From positions 1-35,558 of the forward strand of contig JAKARB010000022.1 in the NCBI GenBank assembly GCA_021819435.1: a stretch of 35,558 bases of DNA, given 5' to 3'. This DNA comes from Pseudomonadota bacterium. GTDB lineage: Bacteria > Pseudomonadota > Gammaproteobacteria > Burkholderiales > Burkholderiaceae_C. A model generated the notes under the pieces. It had not been told where the DNA came from. It saw only the letters and a list, made by a program, of their open reading frames with translations, and searched no databases. This document shows, in pieces, positions 1 to 8,400 of the stretch (its first letter is position 1; the number at the start of each line of letters is the position of its first letter). The position numbers and the translations under genes were made by a program.

Positions 1-96
1 TTCGATTACATCGAGCGCTTCTACAACCCCAGGCGCCGTCATTCGACGTTGGGCTACGTCAGTCCGATACAGTTCGAGAAAGCTCAAGAAGCTTAG
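1..96 (+). CDS. IS3-family transposase OrfB, C-terminal fragment (cut by window edge)
   Basis: The last 31 codons of an IS3-family DDE transposase. The frame is open from base 1 and stops at TAG 94-96. The visible residues include FDYIERFYNPRR and HSTLGYVSP, the hallmark C-terminal end of the rve integrase domain in IS3-family OrfB proteins. Only the tail is present, so the catalytic DDE residues and OrfA are off the window. A terminal inverted-repeat-like sequence follows directly, so this is the 3' end of the element. The IS51-like subgroup is inferred from the terminal CCCA and is less certain than the family. Confidence 0.85.
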   Translation, partial: FDYIERFYNPRRRHSTLGYVSPIQFEKAQEA

Positions 97-126
97 GTCG
101 GTGTCCACGGAACCGGCAGCAGCCCA
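1..126 (+). mobile_element. Right end of an IS3-family (IS51-like) insertion sequence
   Basis: Downstream of the transposase stop, bases about 100-126 read GGTGTCC...GGCAGCAGCCCA. Ending in CCCA (TGGG when read inward) is the form seen in IS51-group elements. The next recognisable sequence, from 129, is the interior of an OLD-family gene, which places the right boundary at about 126. The left end and the target-site duplication are outside the window, so the boundary is inferred from one side only. Confidence 0.65.
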
Positions 127-128
127 AC

Positions 129-1535
129 ATGGGGGTGGACCTGGACGGCGTCAATCAAGCCGTGAAGTCGTCGATCCGCCATGCGATATGGAACTCCGTA
201 CCCCGCCAGGACCTGGCCCTGCGCGAAGTGCAACTCGAAATGAAAGGCACGATCTGGAAGCCGCTTCAAAATTCTCTTCCGCTCTACCAGCTGTTCCGAG
301 CTGACCGACCAAGCTCGGACCAAGACGCAGAGGCTCAGGATCCTCTCAAGTACGCGATCAAGGAAGCGCTGGTTAGTCAGCAGGGCCAGTTGGAACTGAT
401 TGGGAACCACGTTCGGCAGCAAGTTGAGGCAGTCACGCGAGCGACGATTGACAAGCTCCGAGAGATGGACCTCGCATTGGCTGGCGAGTTGAATCCAGTC
501 TTCTCTTCGCTGAACTGGGCGAAGGTGTTCTCTGTGTCGCTTACCGCTGAGGATCAGGTGCCACTTAACAAGCGCGGCAGCGGCGTCAGGCGGCTCTTCC
601 TGATCAACTTCTTCCGTGCGAAGGCAGAGCAACTGGCTGGCGACCGAGGGGCGCCAGATGTGATCCTCGCAATTGAAGAGCCAGAGACATCTCAGCATCC
701 CAACAATCAACTACTACTCCTAGAAGCATTGATTGAACTGTCCCAGTCGCCCTCAACACAGGTTTTGCTAACCACGCACAATCCGCTTCTTGCACGCAAG
801 ATTGACCAAAGCCAGATCAGATTCATAGAAGTGTCGCCGGATCGAGTCCGCACGGTCGCACCAAACGATGACGCCGCCTCCACCAGGCTCCGAGACTCCT
901 TGGGCATCCTTCCAAACCATAACGTGCGAGTGTTCGTAGGCGTCGAAGGTCCGAACGACATTGAGTTCCTAAGCCGCATCTCGGCCACACTCGCTATAAC
1001 TGAGGCGGACATCCCCGACCTGCGCGCTGCGGAGAACAGCGGCACCCTCGTCTACATTCCGATGGGTGGCTCCACCCTCGAGCTGTGGACGAATCGCCTA
1101 CAGGGCTTGGAGGTCCCGGAGGTTCATATCATGGATAGAGACTATGCGCCTCCGCAGCCAGCAAAGTACCAAGCGTCGGCCGACCGTGTGAACGCGCGCG
1201 GTGCCGGAGCAATCGCCTTCACTACCTCGTGTCGCGAGATGGAGAACCTTCTTCACTGCGATGCGATCCGCGAGGAGTTCGAAGCCGCTCCGCCAGCGAT
1301 CCAGCCCTTCGATGATGTACCAGCGATGGTGGCGGAGCTCGTACATGCTGCGTCGCTACCTCCAAACCCGTGGGCTGCGATTGATGAGGACAAACGCGAA
1401 AAGAAAATCAGCAAGGCAAAGCGTCGTCTGAATCGCGGTGCCGCGGACCGCATGACCGCAGATCGACTCACTGCCTCGGATCCCACCGATCAAGTACGCA
1501 CTTGGCTACGTCGAATTGGGGAGCACCTCCGGTGA
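129..1535 (+). pseudogene. OLD-family ATP-dependent nuclease (ABC ATPase + TOPRIM), 5'-truncated by an IS
   Basis: The 468-codon open frame is the C-terminal part of an Overcoming Lysogenization Defect family protein. In order it shows an ABC-signature-like GSGVRRL (about 150-155), Walker B VILAIEEPE (about 178-186), an H-loop TTHNP (215-219), and a TOPRIM domain beginning VFVGVEGPNDIEF (glutamate about 273) with a later MDRD acidic pair (336/338) and CREMENLL (369-375). The P-loop and the first ATPase lobe are missing. The IS3-family end abuts the first codons, so the N-terminal part was very probably removed by that insertion. ATG 129 is just the first internal Met; the frame stays open into the IS. 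OLD-family nucleases commonly act in phage defence (for example Old of P2, GajA of Gabija). No UvrD-like partner is visible. Without its Walker A the product should not hydrolyse ATP. Confidence 0.8.
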
Positions 1536-1764
1536 CGCGAGGGCAAGATCAGCGCCCGCTTTCGGGCATCGAGTTCGCGTTTGGCAAGGACCGCAACGGG
1601 TCGGATCCGCCCGGTCACAACAAGCCGGAGCGGCCATTCAGTTGGGTCGATGCATCTGGCGCGGTGAGTGGCTGCTTCCGGAGGTGGTGCTGCCATACGC
1701 GCAGTTGCCCGACGATTGGCCGGTGACGATCAAAGCGGCCGCTCGGGCTGCCGGCCACGAGTGA
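1532..1764 (+). pseudogene. Small unidentified gene with a probable frameshift near 1655
   Basis: A GTG at 1532 overlaps the TGA of the OLD remnant (GTGA), suggesting translational coupling. That frame looks coding up to about 1660 (residues such as LSGIEFAFGKDRNG and HNKPERPFSWVD), then loses character and stops at 1726. From about 1655 another frame becomes convincing (EWLLPEVVLPYAQLPDDWPV) and ends at TGA 1762-1764. Codon third positions are G/C-rich in the first frame before the switch and in the second after it, as expected for one short gene of about 77 codons with an indel. I do not recognise the family. A sequencing error and two overlapping small ORFs are alternatives. Apart from this remnant and a small hairpin, I see nothing in 1536-1870. 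Confidence 0.35.
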
Positions 1765-1830
1765 CTCAGACCAGCCTAAACTAGAAGGCCACAGAAACCA
1801 TATCTTCAGCAGTTACGACAGTGGCGTGAG

Positions 1831-1850
1831 ACCGATCATGATGGATCGGT
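1831..1850. repeat. Small inverted repeat (7-bp arms)
   Basis: ACCGATC at 1831-1837 pairs with GATCGGT at 1844-1850 across a 6-nt loop. It lies between the converging 3' ends of the remnant ending at 1764 and the TniQ gene ending at 1871, where a bidirectional terminator would be expected. No T-run follows on either strand, so a terminator role is only a possibility. Confidence 0.3.
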
Positions 1851-1870
1851 TCACATCCCAGCTCGCAACG

Positions 1871-2845
1871 TCACTGGAGACTGTAAGCGTCAACATCACT
1901 GCGCGCAGCGGGCTTAGGCTGGAATTCATGCACTACGTTTGGACGTGCAAGGTCAGTAATGCACTCCAAAACATCTTCAACTGAGTCAAAGAGACATGCC
2001 ATTGCCACCAGGTATGCATGCCCCGCTGCTGGCGCGAGCATTGTCATGAAGCCGTCGAGCATGTCCAAGCGGCAATAGGCTCCTGCATCCCTGATGTCGG
2101 GCAGGTGCCATTGCAACCAATCTGTCGGAGCAACTTGCTTCAGATACCAGCTCAGTGGCGGCTTTCTGCCGTACCTCGTGCGACTCAGTCCAAGCTCGCC
2201 TAATCGTGCTCGAATCTTGGCATGAATTGCGGTAGTGGATATGGGCCGCCTACGCGCCAAGATGGCAACTGATATCGCAGCAAGTTTTTGCAGGAACTCG
2301 CCGGCACCATTAAGCGGCCCGACGTGCTCTCTGGCAGGCTCAATCAACCCCGCGCCAAGCCATGAGTGAGGCAGAGCCGAGAGGGGATCGGGGTCCAATA
2401 CCCTGAGGAGCAAACTCTCATGATGGATACACCAGTCGACGCCAAACAGATGATGCTCACGCTTGAACCAAGAAAAGCCAAACCTCCGCTGATCGTCCTG
2501 AACACAGTCGGCACAGATGTACCCCTCTGACTTTGGACTGCTCATGCCGAATTGGCGCAGCAAGACTCGCGCAGCCTTGCAGCCATGCGGCCGCAAGTCC
2601 CCCTCCCTTTGGGCAACCCGTAGCACTGGCAACATGGAGTGAGCGCCGGCGTAGCGCTCGGTAGACATGTTCGACATCTCTGCCAGCATTTCCAAGACAG
2701 TCTTACTGTTGTCCGCTTGCTGGCCCCTTGAGACCTCTCCGCGGACGGCGTCCAACAACTGGCCCGGGTGGACGCGATTAAGCAATCCGTATCGTCTAGC
2801 GTGCCCCGCAGCGAGCTCCCCCGGCATCGCCTGTACTTGAATCAT
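1871..2845 (-). CDS. tniQ: TniQ-family transposon target-selection protein
   Basis: A 324-residue protein with the layout of the TniQ family, which covers TnsD of Tn7 and TniQ of Tn5053 and Tn7-like CRISPR transposons. It starts with the PGEL...RYGLLNRV segment (8-25), matching the family's PGES/L motif. It has the zinc-ribbon pattern CADC (111-114) and CIHH (139-142) around GFSWFKREHHLFG (123-135). The N terminus looks complete; ATG 2827 is an alternative start. TniQ proteins bridge the target site and the TnsC ATPase. TnsD of Tn7 is about 500 residues and binds the 3' end of glmS; this protein is shorter, so glmS recognition is not assured. Its promoter-proximal end faces the glmS-side transposon end about 750 bp away, the same direction as the tns genes of Tn7. 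No TnsA, TnsB or TnsC gene is visible. Confidence 0.8.
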   Translation of the reverse strand: MIQVQAMPGELAAGHARRYGLLNRVHPGQLLDAVRGEVSRGQQADNSKTVLEMLAEMSNMSTERYAGAHSMLPVLRVAQREGDLRPHGCKAARVLLRQFGMSSPKSEGYICADCVQDDQRRFGFSWFKREHHLFGVDWCIHHESLLLRVLDPDPLSALPHSWLGAGLIEPAREHVGPLNGAGEFLQKLAAISVAILARRRPISTTAIHAKIRARLGELGLSRTRYGRKPPLSWYLKQVAPTDWLQWHLPDIRDAGAYCRLDMLDGFMTMLAPAAGHAYLVAMACLFDSVEDVLECITDLARPNVVHEFQPKPAARSDVDAYSLQ

Positions 2846-2885
2846 GACGGTCCCAATCGCCGAGTTGGCTTAGGCATAGTGTCTA

Positions 2886-2901
2886 TGCATATAATTATGC
2901 A
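2886..2901. promoter_or_regulatory. Palindromic operator containing a consensus -10 box
   Basis: TGCATA-TAAT-TATGCA is a perfect 6-4-6 inverted repeat in the 60-bp gap between the divergent TniQ and HTH genes. A consensus TATAAT (2890-2895, plus strand) sits inside it, with a poor TTGGCT at 2865-2870 as the best -35 (19-nt spacing). Transcription from this -10 would begin near 2902. A repressor bound here would block the HTH promoter and could also affect tniQ. The HTH protein is the obvious candidate ligand; this is inference. Confidence 0.55.
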
Positions 2902-2905
2902 CATC

Positions 2906-3283
2906 ATGCCAAGAATAGCCAAGCCACACAACGCAGATTTACCGCGGTTGCGTAGCGCGTTGGTCGCTTATCTGGACGGTATTGGAGTCAGTGTGAATGC
3001 CTTTGCAAAGGACAGAGGGGTCAGCCAGTCCACTTTGCAGCGCTTTCTCTCAGGCCGAACAAAAAACGTCACGCAGACGATACGCCCTCTTCTCACCTAT
3101 GCAGGTATTCGCATTGATAACTGCATAGGTGCTGGACCTCATGTCGCTGAACCGCTCGGGCACAGCCGCATCAAGCAAGCGCTAGAAAAAGTGTGGGATG
3201 GCAGTGACGAGTCTGCGGCAGTGCTCGCTCAACTCATCGAGGCGATTGGCCCCCTGCTGCACGCATCCAAACGCAAGAATTGA
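2906..3283 (+). CDS. Small helix-turn-helix DNA-binding protein
   Basis: A 125-residue protein with a Cro/CI-like helix-turn-helix around residues 25-50: GVSVNAFAKDRGVSQSTLQR followed by FLSGRTKNV. The remainder is a helical tail without recognised motifs. Two upstream in-frame ATGs (2885, 2897) overlap the palindromic -10 region and would lie upstream of the predicted transcription start, so I chose ATG 2906, giving a nearly leaderless message; no clear ribosome-binding site is seen for any of the three. It is divergent from tniQ and less GC-biased than the backbone genes. Its place beside a TniQ gene and a transposon end suggests it regulates the element, perhaps autogenously. The HTH assignment is firm; the targets are inferred. 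Confidence 0.7.
   Translation: MPRIAKPHNADLPRLRSALVAYLDGIGVSVNAFAKDRGVSQSTLQRFLSGRTKNVTQTIRPLLTYAGIRIDNCIGAGPHVAEPLGHSRIKQALEKVWDGSDESAAVLAQLIEAIGPLLHASKRKN
3095..3130. repeat. Perfect 10-bp inverted repeat inside the HTH gene
   Basis: ACCTATGCAG (3095-3104) and CTGCATAGGT (3121-3130) are exact reverse complements, 16 nt apart. Both arms contain the TATGCA/TGCATA hexamer of the operator at 2886-2901. This could be a second, intragenic binding site for the same regulator or an RNA hairpin. Confidence 0.5.
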
Positions 3284-3333
3284 TCAGGTTGGGCACGGGT
3301 AGACCACTGCAGCGGAGCCTGGCCAAGTCCGCC

Positions 3334-3494
3334 ATTCGTGCTTACGGGTAGCGGCACTTTGACACAGCAGATTGCGAGGAAGGCAGCCAACGGGAATACG
3401 CGGCGGCAATGCCGTCAAACCGGCGCAGCCGCAGCCACGCCACCATCACGCGCCTACGGACACCACATACATCGCCCTACCCGTAAGCACGAAT
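3334..3494. repeat. Perfect 18-bp inverted repeat flanking 125 bp
   Basis: ATTCGTGCTTACGGGTAG at 3334-3351 is repeated as its exact reverse complement at 3477-3494. The 125-bp interval has no convincing gene. It lies between the HTH gene and the transposon end, so it may belong to the transposon's subterminal region or be a small miniature element. No flanking target duplication is evident. It holds weak matches to the TnsB-like repeat (about 3345-3365 and 3452-3465, minus strand). Confidence 0.7.
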
Positions 3495-3550
3495 CAGGAC
3501 AATTCCTGGCCGGGAATGCACGCAGCGCCACAAAAAGACGTCGCGCAAAG

Positions 3551-3590
3551 CCCGACGGACTTTGTTTGTTCCCGACGGACTTTATTTGTT
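3551..3590 (-). repeat. Two tandem 20-bp repeats resembling Tn7 TnsB-binding sites
   Basis: CCCGACGGACTTTGTTTGTT (3551-3570) is followed at once by the same 20-mer with one change, G to A (3571-3590). On the minus strand the outer copy reads AACAAATAAAGTCCGTCGGG. Its AATAAAGTC core is identical to that in the 22-bp TnsB sites at the right end of Tn7, and it lies at nearly the same distance from the TGT terminus. Direct repeats of this size just inside the end are the standard architecture of Tn7-family ends. The assignment uses remembered Tn7 sequence, not an alignment. Confidence 0.7.
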
Positions 3591-3620
3591 GCCATCACAG
3601 GCTGGTGATCCACCCGCCCC

Positions 3621-5504
<1,884 letters not shown>

Positions 5505-5590
5505 GTGAGGAACTCCCGCTGTTGGAGGTTGCGATGCAGGGCCGATGCTAGGGCAATCGGAACGGAATGTTCTTTCGATTAAAATTGTTT

Positions 5591-5640
5591 TTTGAAAGAT
5601 TCATCCTGTCGTGACAAAATGACGAGATGAATCGTTCAAA
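5591..5640. promoter_or_regulatory. Long interrupted inverted repeat between glmS and the Lrp/AsnC gene
   Basis: Arms TTTGAAAGATTCATC (5591-5605) and GATGAATCGTTCAAA (5626-5640) are complementary over 15 bp with one mismatch, 20 nt apart; TCGT/ACGA within the spacer extends the symmetry. This is the form expected of an Lrp/AsnC dimer or octamer site. A possible plus-strand promoter, TTGAAA (5592-5597), 17 nt, CAAAAT (5615-5620), lies inside it, so bound protein would repress the regulator's own gene. The glmS promoter probably lies in the same gap, but I cannot fix its boxes. Confidence 0.55.
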
Positions 5641-5652
5641 CCATTGAATGGA

Positions 5653-6174
5653 ATGAAAGAAATCAACAAATTCGATGATGACCCCACTCAACTGGATGCC
5701 CATGACTGGCGGATCTTGTCGTTGTTGCAAACCGACGCGGGGTTGTCCAACCAGGCGCTGGCCGAGGCGGTGAACCTGTCGCCGGCCACCTGCCATCGAC
5801 GGGTTCAGCGCCTGACCCGCGCGGGCGTGATCGAAAAGCGCGTGGCCATCCTCTCGCCCACCAAACTCGCCGCCTGGACGGGCTGGGGCTTGAGTGCCCT
5901 GGTGGAAGTCAGCCTGGATGTGCAAACCAGCGAGGCGCTCGACGCCTTCGAGGCCCGCGCAGTGGATGAGCTCAGCGTACAGCAGTGCTGGCGCGTGTCG
6001 CCCGGGCCGGACTTCGTGCTGGTGATCCAGGTGGCGGACATGCCGGCCTACCAGGATGTGGCCCGGCGGCTGTTCAGCGAAGACGCACGGGTGCGCAACG
6101 TGCGCGCCTTCTTTGGCGTGAAACGGGCCAAGTTCGGCACCGCCGTGCCGCTGCCAGCTGGCATCGCCCGCTGA
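5653..6174 (+). CDS. Lrp/AsnC-family transcriptional regulator
   Basis: A 173-residue Lrp/AsnC regulator. The N-terminal winged HTH begins LDAHDWRILSLLQTDAGLSN with the recognition helix in LSPATCHRRVQRL; it is followed by the linker GVIEKRVAIL and a C-terminal RAM/AsnC ligand-binding domain (SALVEVSLDV through VRNVRAFFGVKR). Such proteins sense amino acids and bind DNA as dimers or octamers. ATG 5653 was chosen; TTG 5644 in the same frame is an alternative, and neither has a clear Shine-Dalgarno. The long inverted repeat upstream is a likely autoregulatory site. Control of glmS is possible from the divergent arrangement but unproven, and the effector cannot be told from sequence. Confidence 0.9.
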   Translation: MKEINKFDDDPTQLDAHDWRILSLLQTDAGLSNQALAEAVNLSPATCHRRVQRLTRAGVIEKRVAILSPTKLAAWTGWGLSALVEVSLDVQTSEALDAFEARAVDELSVQQCWRVSPGPDFVLVIQVADMPAYQDVARRLFSEDARVRNVRAFFGVKRAKFGTAVPLPAGIAR

Positions 6175-6204
6175 CGCGACAGGCGCCAAGTGCGCCACCC
6201 AGGC

Positions 6205-6915
6205 TCAGTTGTCAGCAGAGCCGGAAGCCGCCGCGCGCTCGGCAGCGGTGCGTGCACTGCGCAGTTGCGTCTCGGGCTTGAGGCCGATGCTCGGCCCGTC
6301 CAAGGGATGCAAGCCAGGGAAGGCACTGAAAGCTGGGCGAGCCACAGTGCCGTCCAGTTGCTCCATCGACGCGCCGCTTTGTTCGCCAATCTGCTTGACC
6401 ACGGAAGCATCCATCGAAGGTCCAGTCGTGCTTGAACGGGTGAAGTACCAGGCGAACCCCATCACGATGAGCAGCAGGGCGATGAATGTGCCCAGCATGA
6501 CTTGGTTGGGCTCGGGCGCGAAAACCGACTCCTGTGCCTTGAGCACGGGGGCACTGCCCTCCGCGACGGCCAGGGCATCCTGTCCATCACCCCCGTCACC
6601 CTCGCCGTCTTCGTCATGGGCGGGCTTCTGCCAACCCTGCGTGGCCGAGAGGCTGGCGTCGTAGTCGCGCCGCAGCATCGGGTCGATCAGGGTCTCGTAC
6701 GCCGCGTTGAGGCCCATCATTTCTTCTTGGGCGGCGTCCGCCCCGGCACCTGGAGCGGTGGGATGAGCTTGCAGGCGGTTGGCCAAGGCCCGGTAAGCGG
6801 CCCGGATGACCTCGGCTGGGGCGTCCTGGGTGACCTTCAGTCGTTCGTAGTGATTCACGGCGTGCGGCGGCTCGGACCGATTCGATGGATGCCGAATGTT
6901 AACGGCTGGCGTCAC
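6205..6915 (-). CDS. Membrane protein with a degenerate J-domain (HPD replaced by HPT)
   Basis: A 236-residue protein. Residues about 22-86 look like a DnaJ J-domain: NHYERLKVTQDAPAEVIRAA, YRALANRL and LNAAYETLIDPMLRRDYD. The diagnostic HPD, needed to stimulate DnaK ATPase, reads HPT (51-53). An acidic linker (DEDGEGDGGDG) leads to one transmembrane segment (about 139-158), then a region ending in an Ala/Arg-rich tail, so the J-domain is probably cytoplasmic. The frame begins with GTG 6915; GTG 6858, directly before the J-domain, is an alternative. It lies 42 bp downstream of glmU and is probably cotranscribed with it. Interaction with Hsp70 is doubtful, so the role is unknown. Confidence 0.75.
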   Translation of the reverse strand: MTPAVNIRHPSNRSEPPHAVNHYERLKVTQDAPAEVIRAAYRALANRLQAHPTAPGAGADAAQEEMMGLNAAYETLIDPMLRRDYDASLSATQGWQKPAHDEDGEGDGGDGQDALAVAEGSAPVLKAQESVFAPEPNQVMLGTFIALLLIVMGFAWYFTRSSTTGPSMDASVVKQIGEQSGASMEQLDGTVARPAFSAFPGLHPLDGPSIGLKPETQLRSARTAAERAAASGSADN

Positions 6916-6957
6916 CTCAACTGAAGGGGCACAGACCCGGCCCCCGCTGTCAGGGAA

Positions 6958-8352
6958 TCAGCGGCGTTGTTTTTGTGGGCGTTGCCAGCCCGGCAGCGAC
7001 ACCTGTTTGGCGCGCGCCACAGTCAGGGTGCCGGCCGGGGCGTCCTTGCCGATGGTGCTGCCGCCGCCGATGGTGGCGCCTTCGCCCAGGGTCACCGGGG
7101 CGATCAGCACGCAGTTCGAGCCCACGTGCACGTCGTTGCCGATGACCGTGCGGTGCTTGTTGGCGCCGTCGTAGTTGGCGGTGATGGCGCCAGCGCCGTA
7201 GTTCACGCGCTCGCCCACGGTGGCGTCGCCCAGGTAGGCCAGGTGATTGGCCTTGGCGCCCTTGGCCAGGGTGCTGTTCTTGACCTCGACGAAGTTGCCG
7301 ATGTGCACCTCGGGGCCGAGTTGCGCGCCAGGGCGCAGGCGGGCGAAGGGCCCGATCAGCGAGCCCTCGCCCACGGTGGCGCCGTCCTTGTCGCCGTCGA
7401 TGTGGGTGAAGGGATGGATGACGGCGCCAGCCTCGATGCGGGCGTTGCGGATGAAGCAGTTGGCGCCGATCTGCACCTCATCGCCGAGCGTGACGTGGCC
7501 TTCGAAGACGCAGTTCACGTCGATGTCGACGTCGCGGCCGCATTGCAGGTTGCCGCGCAGGTCGAAACGCGCAGGGTCGGCCAGGCGAACGCCCTGCTCC
7601 ATCACGCGCTCGGCCTGGGCGCGCTGGTGGCGGCGTTCCAGATCGGCCAATTGCGCGGGGCTGTTGACGCCCAGCACCTCGACCTCGTCCTGGGGTTGTG
7701 CGGCCACCACGGGCACGCCTTCGGCCTGGGCCATGGCGACCACGTCGGTCAGGTAGTACTCGCCTTGGGCATTGTTGTTCGTCAGGCCAGCCAGCCAGCG
7801 TTTGAGGTGCGCGGTGGGCGCGGCCATCATGCCGGTGTAGACCTCGCGGATGGCGCGCTGCTCGGGGCTGGCGTCCTTGTGCTCGACGATGGCCAGCACG
7901 CGCTCGCCCGATGCATCGCGCACGATGCGGCCGTAGCCAGTGGGATCGGCCAACTCGATGGTCAGCAAGGCCAGCTTGCCGCCAGCGCAGGCGTCGACCA
8001 ACGCTTGCGCGGTGCTGGCCCGGATCAGCGGCGTGTCGCCATTGAGGATGAGGGTGATGCCCTCGTCAGGCAGCACAGGCACGGCCTGCTGCACGGCGTG
8101 ACCAGTGCCCAATTGCGGCTCCTGGCGCACGAAGCTCAGCGGCGCTTGCGGGAAGGCCGCGCTCATGGCCGGCTCGACCAACTCGGCGCCGTGGCCGGTG
8201 ATGACGATCTGCTGCGCGGCCTGCAGGGTGGCCGTGGTGCCGATCACGTGCGACAGCATGGGCCGACCGGCCAGCTTGTGCAGCACCTTCGGGCGAGCGG
8301 ATTTCATGCGGGTGCCTTTGCCCGCGGCCATGATGACGATCGAAAGCGACAT
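6958..8352 (-). CDS. glmU: Bifunctional UDP-N-acetylglucosamine pyrophosphorylase / glucosamine-1-phosphate N-acetyltransferase
   Basis: It acetylates glucosamine-1-phosphate and then couples it to UTP, giving UDP-GlcNAc for peptidoglycan and lipopolysaccharide. The product is 464 residues from ATG 8352, chosen because AGGA lies 5 nt upstream and the protein then begins [16 protein letters not shown], the nucleotidyltransferase signature. [10 protein letters not shown] and the [11 protein letters not shown] segment complete the pyrophosphorylase half (about 1-230). The C-terminal half is a left-handed beta-helix of hexapeptide repeats with [15 protein letters not shown] and [16 protein letters not shown], the acetyltransferase active region. 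It is followed 42 bp later by the J-domain gene and preceded by the lipoprotein gene, 48 bp away. Confidence 0.97.
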   Translation of the reverse strand: MSLSIVIMAAGKGTRMKSARPKVLHKLAGRPMLSHVIGTTATLQAAQQIVITGHGAELVEPAMSAAFPQAPLSFVRQEPQLGTGHAVQQAVPVLPDEGITLILNGDTPLIRASTAQALVDACAGGKLALLTIELADPTGYGRIVRDASGERVLAIVEHKDASPEQRAIREVYTGMMAAPTAHLKRWLAGLTNNNAQGEYYLTDVVAMAQAEGVPVVAAQPQDEVEVLGVNSPAQLADLERRHQRAQAERVMEQGVRLADPARFDLRGNLQCGRDVDIDVNCVFEGHVTLGDEVQIGANCFIRNARIEAGAVIHPFTHIDGDKDGATVGEGSLIGPFARLRPGAQLGPEVHIGNFVEVKNSTLAKGAKANHLAYLGDATVGERVNYGAGAITANYDGANKHRTVIGNDVHVGSNCVLIAPVTLGEGATIGGGSTIGKDAPAGTLTVARAKQVSLPGWQRPQKQRR

Positions 8353-8400
8353 GGGGGTCCTGCTTGAATGGGTGGAGCTGGAAGCCAAGCCGAAGCGGTG

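Larger units (their letters stand above)
1..3599. mobile_element. Tn7-like transposon, glmS-proximal portion (other end off window)
   Basis: Several signs converge. The insertion lies just downstream of glmS, the classic attTn7 position. A terminus reading TGTGATGGC (minus strand, from 3599) starts 21 nt after the glmS stop. Two TnsB-like tandem repeats lie just inside it. A TniQ gene is the first gene transcribed inward. The contents (TniQ, HTH, OLD nuclease remnant, IS) are accessory. The left boundary, the tnsABC genes and the matching end are not in the window, so mobility cannot be judged; the IS insertion and apparent gene decay suggest a degraded element. In 3284-3599 there is no gene, only the repeats described separately. 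Confidence 0.72.

Noticed and set aside
2768..2905. Longer N terminus for the HTH protein (ATG at 2768, 2885 or 2897)
   Set aside because: The region overlaps the divergent tniQ start and the promoter palindrome; the -10 box predicts transcription starting near 2902.
3551..3590. CRISPR array
   Set aside because: Two repeats directly adjoining, no spacers; better explained as transposase-binding sites.
5505..5652. glmS riboswitch-ribozyme
   Set aside because: The leader is too short and shows no ribozyme core; the known ribozyme is mainly in Gram-positive bacteria.
6967..8367. Long plus-strand frame opposite glmU (466 codons)
   Set aside because: Antisense to a firmly identified gene, His/Ala/Gly-rich with no motif, and no promoter or ribosome site.
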